A DNA stretch of 64,000 bases, taken from assembly GCF_008329525.1 (NCBI RefSeq), contig NZ_NPKQ01000006.1, positions 124,001 to 188,000 of the forward strand, read 5' to 3'. The notes under the pieces were generated by a model. That model was not told the DNA's origin. It ran no database searches and saw nothing but the letters and a program-made list of their open reading frames with translations. Source of the DNA: Tardiphaga sp. P9-11 (GTDB taxonomy: Bacteria; Pseudomonadota; Alphaproteobacteria; Rhizobiales; Xanthobacteraceae). Positions 7,655 through 14,574 of this stretch are shown piece by piece (the first letter of the stretch is position 1; the number at the start of each line of letters is the position of its first letter). Position numbers and translations under genes: made by a program.

Positions 7655-9217
7655 ATGACGGACGTGCTGAACGCGTTTCCGACCGTTGGCGCGCAGACCC
7701 TGCGGGCCCTGGCGCGCTATCCGGATCGCATCGCTTTCAGCTGGCCCGGCGGCTCGATCACTTATCGCGGCACCACGGACCTGATCGGGCGGCTGCAGAA
7801 TGTGTTCATGAACCTCGGCGCATCGCCCGGCACGAAAGTGGCGCTGCTCACGGCCAACCGCGCCGACACCTGGTGCACCGGCGTCGCCGCGCAACTGTCG
7901 CGTTTCGCAATCTCCTGGCTGCACCCGCTGGGCTCGATGCAGGATCAGATCGACCAGATCGAGGACGCCGAAGCAACGATCCTGATCATCGATCCCGACA
8001 ATTTCCAGCAACGCGGCGGCGAACTGGCATCGCGCGCGCAAGGCCTGCAACACGTATTCACGCTGGGCCGTGCAGATTACGGCATCGATCTGCTGAAAGT
8101 CGTCGGCTCAGGCGGCAGCGCCACCGCGCGGGACTTTGCACAGGTCGATGACATCGCCGTGCTGAACTACACCGGCGGCACCACCGGAAAATCCAAGGGC
8201 GCGCTGCGCCGGCATCGTGAAGTGTCGGGTTTTGCCAGCGCCATCCTGTCCGACTTCGAAATTCCGGACACGCCGAGCTATCTCACGGTGGCGCCGATTA
8301 GTCATGTCGCCGGCACCAAGGTGCTGCCGACGCTGATGCGCGGCGGCACGGTGCACATGCTGAAGGGCTTCGATCCCGAGGCAGTGCTCAACACCATCGA
8401 ACGCGAGCGGATCAATTTCACGCTGTTCGTGCCGACCATGATCTATGTGTTGCTCGACAACCCGACGCTGTCAAAGACCGATCTATCGTCGCTCGATCTG
8501 GTGCTTTACGGCGCATCGCCGATGTCGCCGAGCCGACTGGTGGAAGGCATCGAGCGGATCGGTCCGGTGTTCTCGCAACTTTATGGACAGACCGAATGCT
8601 ATCCGGTCTCGGTACTGCGCAAGACGGATCATGATCCGAAGAAGCCCGAACTGTTTTTGTCCTGCGGTTTTCCGATCGCGGTCTGCGATGTCCGCATTCT
8701 CGACGATGACGATCAGGAGGTCTCGCCAGGTGAGGCCGGCGAAATCTGCGTGCGTGCGCCGCATGTGATGAAGGAATACTGGAAGCGGCCGGAGCAGACG
8801 GCCGAAACGCTCAAGAACGGCTGGCTGCACACCGGTGACATCGCCCGCGCCGACGAGCGCGGCTACATGTTCATCCTCGACCGCAAGAAGGACATGATCG
8901 TCTCCGGCGGCTTCAACATCTTCCCCCGCGAGATCGAGGATGTACTCACCACGCATGCCGATGTCGCGATGTGTGCCGTGGTCGGGGTGCCCGACGACAA
9001 ATGGGGTGAGGCCGTCACCGCCATCGTGGTCGCACGCGGCGGAGCCAAACCGAATGCGGATGAGCTGATCAATCTGGTGAAGACACGCAAGGGTTCGGCC
9101 CATGCGCCGAAACACATCAAGTTCGTGACCGAGCTGCCGATGACCGGCGTCGGCAAGATCGACAAGAAGGCGCTGCGCGCGAGCTTCTGGGTCGGACGCG
9201 AGCGGATGGTGGGGTAA
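7655..9217 (+). CDS. Acyl-CoA synthetase / AMP-dependent ligase
   Basis: A 520-residue ANL-superfamily enzyme that activates a carboxylic acid with ATP and CoA via an acyl-adenylate. The phosphate loop YTGGTTGKSKGALR is near residue 172, the adenine motif YGQTECYPVS near 311, GWLHTGDIARADERGYMF near 389, and the hinge DRKKDMIVSGGFNIFPREIE near 410. The catalytic lysine lies in TGVGKIDKKALR close to the C-terminus. It is fatty-acyl or aryl-CoA ligase-like; substrate not deducible. The ATG at 7655 follows GGGGAGG, so earlier in-frame starts (from 7550) are rejected. It stands alone between the lemA operon and the HxlR-MATE unit. Confidence 0.93.
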   Translation: MTDVLNAFPTVGAQTLRALARYPDRIAFSWPGGSITYRGTTDLIGRLQNVFMNLGASPGTKVALLTANRADTWCTGVAAQLSRFAISWLHPLGSMQDQIDQIEDAEATILIIDPDNFQQRGGELASRAQGLQHVFTLGRADYGIDLLKVVGSGGSATARDFAQVDDIAVLNYTGGTTGKSKGALRRHREVSGFASAILSDFEIPDTPSYLTVAPISHVAGTKVLPTLMRGGTVHMLKGFDPEAVLNTIERERINFTLFVPTMIYVLLDNPTLSKTDLSSLDLVLYGASPMSPSRLVEGIERIGPVFSQLYGQTECYPVSVLRKTDHDPKKPELFLSCGFPIAVCDVRILDDDDQEVSPGEAGEICVRAPHVMKEYWKRPEQTAETLKNGWLHTGDIARADERGYMFILDRKKDMIVSGGFNIFPREIEDVLTTHADVAMCAVVGVPDDKWGEAVTAIVVARGGAKPNADELINLVKTRKGSAHAPKHIKFVTELPMTGVGKIDKKALRASFWVGRERMVG

Positions 9218-9230
9218 GGGGTTCCGCTCA

Positions 9231-9268
9231 TCATTCCCCGGCACACCAATTGGTGTTCCGGGGAATGA
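9231..9268. repeat. 38-bp palindrome, possible dispersed intergenic repeat
   Basis: Arms TCATTCCCCGG (9231-9241) and CCGGGGAATGA (9258-9268) are perfect complements over 11 bp, and the inner CACACC/GGTGTT pairs apart from one position, around AATT. There is no U-tract, so it is not a classical terminator. The form recalls dispersed intergenic palindromes of Bradyrhizobiaceae, but no second copy is seen in this window. Confidence 0.5.
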
Positions 9269-9287
9269 CAGTGGAGGGTCACCACCA

Positions 9288-9312
9288 AGTTACTTGCATG
9301 ATGATAGTGACT
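9288..9312 (+). promoter_or_regulatory. Possible HxlR operator upstream of the HxlR-MATE operon
   Basis: AGTTACT (9288-9294) and AGTGACT (9306-9312) are separated by 11 bases and match 6 of 7 both as a direct and as an inverted repeat. The site ends 16 bases before the regulator's ATG, a typical autoregulatory position. HxlR proteins commonly bind such TTACT-type repeats (family knowledge); the link is inferred. Confidence 0.35.
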
Positions 9313-9328
9313 CGCTTATGTTCCCGCC

Positions 9329-9832
9329 ATGGAGCGCAAGAGTTTCGAGAAACTGGAATGCCCGGTTGCGCGCAGCCTTGAGCGCGTCGGCGAATGGTGG
9401 AGCATTCTGATCATGCGTGATGCCATCTATGGCATGACGCGGTTCGACCAGTTCCAGAAGAACCTCAATATCGCGCCGAACATGCTGACCCGGCGCCTCG
9501 GGGTGCTGGTCGAGGCCGGGCTGCTGGAGAAGCGGCTATATTGCGAAAAGCCACCACGCTACGAATATATCGTGACCCCGCGCGGCCGGGATTTCCGCTC
9601 CGTGCTGTGGTCGCTGCAAAGCTGGGGCAACCGGCATTTCGCACCTGAAGGCGAGAGCGTCGTCCTGATCGACAAGGAAACCGGCGAGACCGCCGATCCC
9701 ATCCTGGTCGACCGCCGTACCGGCAAACCAATCACCGAAGCCACCCACGCCAATGCGCCCGGCCCTGCCGCCAGCGCACGCGTGCAACGGCGGCTCAGCA
9801 AACCGCGCCCGCAGAAGGACGGATCACCATGA
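9329..9832 (+). CDS. HxlR-type winged-helix transcriptional regulator
   Basis: A 167-residue DNA-binding protein. The HxlR winged helix spans about residues 8-105: CPVARSLERVGEWWSILIMR (with the family Cys at 11), MTRFDQFQKNLNIAPNMLTR (recognition-helix region), RLGVLVEAGLLEKRLY and the wing PPRYEYIVTPRGRDF. A variable C-terminal tail has paired residues VLIDKETGETADPILVDR. The ATG at 9329 starts 16 bases after a repeat that may be its operator. Its stop overlaps the ATG of the MATE exporter (ATGA at 9829-9832), so regulator and exporter are translationally coupled. HxlR members often sense quinones or aldehydes; this one's signal is unknown. Confidence 0.92.
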   Translation: MERKSFEKLECPVARSLERVGEWWSILIMRDAIYGMTRFDQFQKNLNIAPNMLTRRLGVLVEAGLLEKRLYCEKPPRYEYIVTPRGRDFRSVLWSLQSWGNRHFAPEGESVVLIDKETGETADPILVDRRTGKPITEATHANAPGPAASARVQRRLSKPRPQKDGSP

Positions 9833-11235
9833 AACTCGAAACGCCGCAGGCCATCGTGGCCGCCGCAGCCACGCCGATTCCGGCGATGAACCCGCGCACG
9901 CGGATGCTGCTGCAGGCCCCGATTGCCTCCACGCTGGTCAAGCTCGCCTGGCCCAATCTGCTGGTGATGCTGGCGCAGGCCTCAACAGGCTTGATCGAGA
10001 CCTGGTGGGTGTCGCATCTCGGCTCCGACGCGCTGACCGGCATGGCCGTGGTGTTCCCCGGCTTCATGATGATGCAGATGCTGTCGGCTGGCGCCATGGG
10101 CGGCGGCATTTCGTCGGCGATCGCGCGTGCGCTCGGCGCAAGGCGCACCGACGATGCCGAAGCGCTGGTGATGCATGCCACGCTCATCAATATCCTGCTC
10201 GGCCTCATCGGCTCGGCGATCTTTCTGATCTGGGGCCGTGCGATTTACACGGCGATGGGCGTCAGCGGCGGCGCGCTGGACGCGGCGATGCAATATTCCA
10301 ACGTGGTGTTCGGCGGCAGCGTGCTGGTCTGGCTGATGAATGGCTTCGCCAGCATCATCCGCGGCACCGGCAATATGCTGGTGCCGTCGCTATCGATTTG
10401 CATCGGCGTCGTCCTGCTGATCCCGCTGTCACCGCTACTGATCTTCGGCTGGGGTCCGATCCCGGCGCTCGGCATTGCGGGGGGCGGCTGGGCCGTCGTG
10501 CTGTCGACCTTCACCGTGGGCGCCGTGCTCGCCGGATACATTCTCTCGGGCCGCTGCATCGTCCATTTCAAGCTGGCGCGGCTGCGCTGGGATCTGTCGG
10601 CCGATATCCTGCGTGTCGGCGCCATCGCGGCGGTCATTTCGCTGCAGACGAGCTTCACGGTGCTGCTGACCACCGCACTGGTCGGCGGCTTCGCGGGTGG
10701 CGACGCGGTGGCCGGCTTCGGCACCGGCGTCCGGCTGGAATATCTGATGGTGCCATTGGCGTTTGGATTTGGCGGACCTCTGGTGGCCTTGGTCGGCACC
10801 AATATCGGCGCCGGGCAGGAACAGCGTGCGCTACGCGCTGCGCTGATCGGAGGCGGCATGGTGTTCGTGATCACCGAAACCGTCGGCCTGGCAGCCGCGA
10901 TCTGGCCGGCCGCCTGGCTTGGCCTGTTCGGGTCGGACCCGCAAATGATCGAGACCGGCAGCGCCTATCTACGGATTGTCGGCCCCGCCTATGGCTTCTT
11001 CGGCCTCGGCCTGTCGCTCTATTTCGCCTCGCAGGGCGCCGGAAAGATGCTCTATCCCCTGCTCGCCGGCGTGCTGCGCCTCCTGATCTCGATCGGCGGC
11101 GGCTGGCTCGCGCTGCGGCTGACGGGATCGCTGACCTGGCTGTTCGCCTGCCTGACATTCGCTTTGGTGGTCTACGGCACTATCATCGCCACCGCCGTAG
11201 CGTCCGGGACCTGGTTCAAGGCCAAGCCGGTCTGA
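9829..11235 (+). CDS. MATE family multidrug efflux transporter
   Basis: A 468-residue inner-membrane protein with about 12 predicted helices in two homologous halves. Family-like segments are LVKLAWPNLLVMLAQASTGL and ETWWVSHLGSDALTGMAVVF near the N-terminus, GTGNMLVPSLSICIGVVLL near residue 182, and APLAFGFGGPLVALVGTNIGAG-like sequence (read here as PLAFGFGGPLVALVG) near 310. MATE proteins extrude cationic or aromatic compounds using a Na+ or H+ gradient. It overlaps the HxlR gene by four bases and is presumably its target. Immediately after its stop lies an array of GCGAT-N3-ATCGC palindromes. Confidence 0.93.
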   Translation: MKLETPQAIVAAAATPIPAMNPRTRMLLQAPIASTLVKLAWPNLLVMLAQASTGLIETWWVSHLGSDALTGMAVVFPGFMMMQMLSAGAMGGGISSAIARALGARRTDDAEALVMHATLINILLGLIGSAIFLIWGRAIYTAMGVSGGALDAAMQYSNVVFGGSVLVWLMNGFASIIRGTGNMLVPSLSICIGVVLLIPLSPLLIFGWGPIPALGIAGGGWAVVLSTFTVGAVLAGYILSGRCIVHFKLARLRWDLSADILRVGAIAAVISLQTSFTVLLTTALVGGFAGGDAVAGFGTGVRLEYLMVPLAFGFGGPLVALVGTNIGAGQEQRALRAALIGGGMVFVITETVGLAAAIWPAAWLGLFGSDPQMIETGSAYLRIVGPAYGFFGLGLSLYFASQGAGKMLYPLLAGVLRLLISIGGGWLALRLTGSLTWLFACLTFALVVYGTIIATAVASGTWFKAKPV

Positions 11236-11237
11236 CC

Positions 11238-11299
11238 GCGATTTAATCGCCAGCGATGTGATCGCTAGCGATGTGATCGCCTGACAGCGATGTTATCAG
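11238..11299. repeat. Array of GCGAT-N3-ATCGC palindromes
   Basis: Three copies of the palindrome GCGAT-N3-ATCGC stand at 11238-11250, 11253-11265 and 11268-11280, exactly 15 bases apart, with a decayed fourth (GCGATGTTATCAG) at 11287-11299. The first begins 3 bases after the MATE stop, and the array lies 135 bases before the MFS exporter start. There is no U-tract, so a multi-site operator or nucleoid/structural repeat is more likely than a terminator. Confidence 0.6.
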
Positions 11300-11433
11300 T
11301 CGAAAGCGGATTTTCCGCTGGGAACAAAGATGTGCATATGCCTCATGCAGTTACACGCCTGTAGGGGCAAAGCGAACTATCCTAGATAGCGCGGATCGGC
11401 GGCCAGTTCGGCCGCACCCAGGAATCCCCAGCT

Positions 11434-12825
11434 ATGGCAGACGGTATCGCGGCACAGGCTCCCCAGCCGACGGAAGGGCTGACGCCGAGCCAGCAGCGCT
11501 GGGCGCGACTTGCCATCTTTACCGCCCTTGCCATGGCCTCGCTCGATACCGCCATCGCCAATATCGCGTTGCCCTCCATCGCCGCCGACCTGCATGCCAC
11601 GCCAGCGGATGTGATCTGGGTGGTCAATGTCTACCAGATCGCCATGGTCGCCACGCTGCTGCCGTTCGGCGCGCTGGGCGAGATCGTCGGCCATCAGCGC
11701 ATCTATCTCGGCGGACTGATCCTGTTCACGATCGCGTCGGTCGCCTGCGCATTCGCGTGGTCGCTGGACACTTTACTGTTCGCGCGGGTGCTGCAGGGCC
11801 TCGGCGCCGCGGGCGCCATGAGCGTCAATGCCGCGCTGGTCCGCGTGGTTTATCCCCCAAGCCATTTCGGCCGCGGACTCGGTCATAACGCCCTCGTCGT
11901 CGCGACGGCCTTCACCCTCGGCCCCACCATCGCCTCGGGCATCCTGTCGGTTGCCACCTGGCCCTGGCTGTTCGCGATCAACCTGCCCTTCGGCCTCGCC
12001 GCCATTATCATCAGCCTCAGGACACTGCCAAAGACCACGCGCGCCACCCATCGTTTCGATTTTCTCGGTGCCCTGCTGACCTCGCTCTGCCTCGGCCTGC
12101 TGATCCTTGGCATCGACAGCGCGGCCCATCACACGGCGCCATCCATCGTCGTCGCAGAACTGGTGGCTGGCCTGTTGTTCGGCTGGCTGCTGCTCCGCCG
12201 GCAAGCCGATCACCCTGCCCCAATGCTGCCGATCGACCTGTTCCGCCGGCCGCTATTCGCGCTGTCGGCCGCCACTGCGGTTTGCTCCTTCTCCGTCCAG
12301 GGCCTCGCCTTCGTGTCGCTGCCGTTCTATTTCGAGGAAGTTCTGCATCGTTCGGCGGTCGAGACCGGCTTCTTCCTGACGCCCTGGCCGCTGGTCGTCG
12401 GCATCATGGCGCCGATCGCGGGCCGGTTGTCGGACCACTATCCGGCCGGGCTTCTTGGCGGTATCGGCATGGCCCTGCTGGGTACCGGCATGGTGCTACT
12501 GGCGACCCTGCCGCCCGATCCAAGCGTCGCCAATATCGTCTGGCGGATGGTGATCTGCGGCGCCGGCTTCGGCTTCTTCCAGGCCCCGAACATGAAGGCG
12601 ATCATGTCCAGCGCGCCCGCCGGCCGCAGCGGCGGCGCCAGCGGTATCGTTGCCACCGCCCGGCTCACCGGCCAGAGCATGGGCGCAGCGCTCGCCGCCT
12701 TCTGCTTCGGCCTGTTCGGCCATGGCGGCGCGACCTGGGCGCTGGCGCTCGGCGCCGGCTTTGCCGCGCTCGGCTGCGTCATGAGCTTCCTGCGGCTGAT
12801 CGTCCCGTCGTCACCCGGTCACTGA
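11434..12825 (+). CDS. MFS drug-efflux transporter, DHA2 (EmrB/QacA) type
   Basis: A 463-residue inner-membrane protein. The N-terminal half carries LDTAIANIALPSIAADL (family motif D1), WVVNVYQIAMVATLLPFGAL and the motif A-like GALGEIVGHQRIYLGG. LLFARVLQGLGAAGAMSVNA is motif B-like near residue 115. The long central stretch and GFGFFQAPNMKAIMSSAPAG near residue 383 are typical of EmrB/QacA proton-coupled exporters. No EmrA-type partner is adjacent. The start ATG at 11434 has only a distant GGAA. It is preceded by the palindrome array and lies downstream of the HxlR-MATE pair on the same strand, suggesting a drug-resistance island, though separate control is likely. Confidence 0.92.
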   Translation: MADGIAAQAPQPTEGLTPSQQRWARLAIFTALAMASLDTAIANIALPSIAADLHATPADVIWVVNVYQIAMVATLLPFGALGEIVGHQRIYLGGLILFTIASVACAFAWSLDTLLFARVLQGLGAAGAMSVNAALVRVVYPPSHFGRGLGHNALVVATAFTLGPTIASGILSVATWPWLFAINLPFGLAAIIISLRTLPKTTRATHRFDFLGALLTSLCLGLLILGIDSAAHHTAPSIVVAELVAGLLFGWLLLRRQADHPAPMLPIDLFRRPLFALSAATAVCSFSVQGLAFVSLPFYFEEVLHRSAVETGFFLTPWPLVVGIMAPIAGRLSDHYPAGLLGGIGMALLGTGMVLLATLPPDPSVANIVWRMVICGAGFGFFQAPNMKAIMSSAPAGRSGGASGIVATARLTGQSMGAALAAFCFGLFGHGGATWALALGAGFAALGCVMSFLRLIVPSSPGH

Positions 12826-13023
12826 TTTCAGAGATAATTTTGCGAACTCACATTTCTCTTTTGCAATGCCGTATTAAGTGATGTGATATACTGCAGTGCA
12901 GAGACAGATATTTTGCAGCGCAAGTAACAAAACTGAGTTCCATTGCCCTTCGGTTCCGTAAGTACCCAAAGACGCTGGACCAGTTTCGTATTCTTGTAGT
13001 CGCGGCGGGCACGAGGACATTTC

Positions 13024-14445
13024 TTGAGGGTACTGTTCGTCACTCCAGAGATTGACGATTTCATCCGGGTGGGTGGCCTTGCGGCTGTTTCCGCCGCCCT
13101 GCCTCGAGCCTTGCGTATCTGGACCGACGTTCGCATCATCCTTCCCGGGTATCGCGACGTCGTCACGCAGTTTCCTGACATCGAGATTGTCGGCGAATGC
13201 CCCGCATTGGCTGAAATGCCCGCCTGCTCGGTCGGCTTGGCCGCGACCAAGGACGGCCTGCCAATCTATATCCTGCTTTGCCCGCAGCTCTACGATCGTC
13301 CAGGCAATCCCTATGGCGACGCCTGCGGCCGGGACTGGCCGGACAACGACATCCGCTTCGCGCGCTTTGCATCCGCTGCTGCGCTGCTCGCGTCCGGCAA
13401 GCTCGACAAGAACTGGTCGGCCGATCTGGTCCACGCCAATGACTGGCAGGCGGCCTTGGTGCCGGCCTATCTCGCCTGGAGCGGGGTGAAGATCCCGACC
13501 ATCCTGACGATCCACAATCTCGCTTATCAAGGCCTGTTTCCGAAGTCTTCGCTGCGCCGGATCGGTGCACCGGCGGAGTCGTTCCATATCGACGGGCTGG
13601 AATTCTACGACAAGCTGTCCTTCCTCAAGGGCGGGCTGATCTACTCGTCGCACCTCACCACCGTGAGTGAGACCTATGCACGCGAGATCACCACGCCGGA
13701 ACTCGGCTGCGGGCTGGAAGGCCTGCTGACCAAGCGCTCCAACGAGTCGCGCCTCACCGGTATCCTCAACGGGATCGATGAGAGTTGGGACCCACGCGTC
13801 TGCGCGGAGCTCATGAGACCGTTCGGCGCGGGCGACTGGGAAGCCAAACGCGCCAATGCCGACGGGGTACGTCAACAATTTGGGCTCGCGCTCTCCCGCG
13901 GGCCCATTTTTGGTTTGGTCGCCCGCCTCGTGCATCAGAAGGGCGTCGACCTCGTGCTGTCGGCCGCCGACGCCATCGTGTCCGCCGGCGGACAGATCGT
14001 CGTCACCGGACGCGGCGAGACCGCGATCGAGAACGCGCTGATGGAAGCGCATCGCCGCCGTCCGGATGCGATCGGCGTCGCCATCGGCTTTAATGACCGC
14101 GAGGCACGGCGTATCTTCGCCGGCAGCGATTTCACGCTGATGCCGTCGCGTTTCGAGCCGTGCGGACTGAGCCAGATGTATGCGCAGCGCTTCGGCTCGC
14201 TGCCGATCGGCCACCAGACCGGCGGCCTTGCCGAAACCATCGTCGATGGCGAGACCGGCTTCCTGTTCACGCAGCCCTCCACCGAGTCATTTTTAGGCGG
14301 CATCCTGCGGGCCTTCGCGACCTATGGATCCAAGGAACGCCTGAACTCGATGCGTCGCAGCGCCATGTCGAAATCGTTCAGCTGGAATATTTCTGCTGCC
14401 AGCTACAGCGCGCTGTATCGCAAGACGATTGTCGCCGGGGTGTAG
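13024..14445 (+). CDS. glgA: Glycogen synthase-type glycosyltransferase (GT5), divergent
   Basis: A 473-residue GlgA-like enzyme, which adds ADP-glucose to alpha-1,4-glucan. Visible GlgA motifs: HANDWQAALVPAYLAWSG near 138, TIHNLAYQGLFP near 162, NGIDESWDPR near 249, RLVHQKGVDLVLSAADAI near 302 (Arg and Lys ligands), and SRFEPCGLSQMYAQRFGSLP near 377 (catalytic-region Glu). The N-terminal KxGGLADV motif reads RVGGLAAV, so the ADP-glucose lysine is replaced by arginine. The start is TTG at 13024, supported by CGAGGA upstream and by the conserved MRVLFVTPE opening. No other glg gene is near. The upstream 198 bases are AT-richer and probably hold its promoter. Confidence 0.88.
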   Translation: MRVLFVTPEIDDFIRVGGLAAVSAALPRALRIWTDVRIILPGYRDVVTQFPDIEIVGECPALAEMPACSVGLAATKDGLPIYILLCPQLYDRPGNPYGDACGRDWPDNDIRFARFASAAALLASGKLDKNWSADLVHANDWQAALVPAYLAWSGVKIPTILTIHNLAYQGLFPKSSLRRIGAPAESFHIDGLEFYDKLSFLKGGLIYSSHLTTVSETYAREITTPELGCGLEGLLTKRSNESRLTGILNGIDESWDPRVCAELMRPFGAGDWEAKRANADGVRQQFGLALSRGPIFGLVARLVHQKGVDLVLSAADAIVSAGGQIVVTGRGETAIENALMEAHRRRPDAIGVAIGFNDREARRIFAGSDFTLMPSRFEPCGLSQMYAQRFGSLPIGHQTGGLAETIVDGETGFLFTQPSTESFLGGILRAFATYGSKERLNSMRRSAMSKSFSWNISAASYSALYRKTIVAGV

Positions 14446-14574
14446 AGCGGGAAATCGGCGAGCGAACCCCGATCTTGGCTTGCGGATCAGTTCCGCTTCA
14501 CAATAATGGCGAAAGCTGGCAACAACCATTGTCCATGAAGACGTGGCCGGTCCCTCCGTGATTAAGGCCAGCCC

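Noticed and set aside
9753-11246. 497-residue frame overlapping the MATE gene
   Set aside because: Arginine/alanine-rich shadow in another frame of the MATE exporter.
11238-11299. Palindrome array as rho-independent terminator
   Set aside because: Arms are 5 bp with 3-base centres and no U-tract; several short tandem copies are not terminator-like.
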